Source: an uncultured Corynebacterium sp. (lineage in GTDB: Bacteria; Actinomycetota; Actinomycetes; Mycobacteriales; Mycobacteriaceae). Taken from it: a DNA stretch of 50,854 nucleotides. Every line of letters starts with the position of its first letter. Position 1 is the first letter of the stretch. This document shows, piece after piece, positions 50,747-50,854 of this stretch. The stretch covers positions 1 through 50,854 of the forward strand of contig NZ_CAMXWS010000014.1 of NCBI RefSeq assembly GCF_947253065.1, given 5' to 3'. A model generated the notes under the pieces. It was given only the letters and a program-made list of their open reading frames with translations, did no database searches and was not told where the DNA came from. The position numbers and the translations under genes are program-made.

Positions 50747-50854
50747 TGAACTGGCCCCCGAAAGTTGGACTGGTTTAATTCTAGGCTGTGAGGGGTCCTA
50801 GGGTCTGATTCCGATATTGCATCGGGGTCAGGCCCTTGAGTCGTTGTTGGATGC
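50747..50854 (-). mobile_element. End of an IS3-family insertion sequence (partial)
   Basis: The sequence from TGAACTGGCCCCCGAAAGTT (50747) has the look of an IS3-family terminal repeat (TG...CCCCNAAAGTTGGACT type). The transposase frame ends 34 bases inside it. The rest of the element, the other end and any target duplication lie outside the window. Confidence 0.75.
50781..50854 (-). CDS. IS3-family transposase ORFB, C-terminal fragment
   Basis: On the minus strand the frame reads IQQRLKGLTPMQYRNQ and ends LGPLTA before TAG at 50781-50783. The Q-R-L-K-G-L-T/S-P-M-Q-Y-R ending is characteristic of IS3-family (IS150-like) integrase-core transposases. Only 24 residues are visible, so whether the gene is intact is unknown. 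Confidence 0.78.
   Translation of the reverse strand, partial: IQQRLKGLTPMQYRNQTLGPLTA

Overview
The window is chromosomal DNA of a mycolate-type actinobacterium, almost certainly a Corynebacterium. Three things support this. Gene order matches Corynebacteriales (glnA / RDD protein / DUF4191 / lipA-lipB; aceF / pepA / ilvE / cobT; asnB(ltsA)-ctaC-ctaF-ctaE-qcrCAB; pimB'-glk-plsC; aroG-pknL-Rv2175c homologue-mptA-idsA). The proteins are lineage-specific (diheme QcrC, CtaF, LtsA, PimB', MptA, three-lipoyl AceF). Many genes appear leaderless. The species cannot be named from the sequence alone. No rRNA, tRNA or CRISPR was seen.

Layout. 1-4.8 kb: a truncated membrane protein, a TDT/TehA-type anion exporter, glutamine synthetase glnA, an RDD membrane protein and DUF4191. 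4.8-10.9 kb: a four-gene fatty-acid cassette (MaoC hydratase, FabG4-type ketoreductase, thiolase, 695-aa acyl-CoA oxidase) bounded by two terminators. It sits between DUF4191 and lipA, which are neighbours in Mycobacterium tuberculosis. 11-19.1 kb: a minus-strand run dhaKL, gcvP, gcvT, gcvH, lipB, lipA, which encodes the glycine cleavage P, T and H proteins plus the enzymes that make lipoyl-H. 19.2-28.2 kb: aceF (pyruvate dehydrogenase E2 with three lipoyl domains), a small conserved protein, pepA, ilvE, cobT, a DUF3043 membrane protein, an IscA/ErpA-type Fe-S carrier and an S41 peptidase. 28.3-37.1 kb: asnB/ltsA and the respiratory block ctaC, ctaF, ctaE-qcrC-qcrA-qcrB (cytochrome bc1-aa3 supercomplex without CtaD). 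37.1-39.6 kb: two NlpC/P60 hydrolases, the first preceded by a GlxR-like site and a ydaO-type c-di-AMP riboswitch. 39.6-48.9 kb: envelope glycolipid and isoprenoid genes (pimB', mptA, idsA), glucokinase, an acyltransferase, RNase AS, DAHP synthase, and the kinase pknL divergent from its Rv2175c-like partner. 49-50.7 kb: a GNAT protein, a HEPN-like protein preceded by a LexA-type box, and a DUF3040 protein. The last ~108 bases are the end of an IS3-family insertion sequence.

How it fits together. Lipoate is the link between gcvH, lipB/lipA and aceF. The respiratory genes carry CRP/GlxR-type sites (perfect before ctaE, one mismatch before ctaC), so respiration may respond to cAMP, and the first NlpC hydrolase has both a GlxR-type site and a c-di-AMP riboswitch. 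The most distinctive segment is the fatty-acid cassette. Its enzyme set is that of peroxisomal beta-oxidation (acyl-CoA oxidase, R-specific hydratase, R-hydroxyacyl dehydrogenase, thiolase), and a perfect inverted repeat lies in its divergent promoter region.
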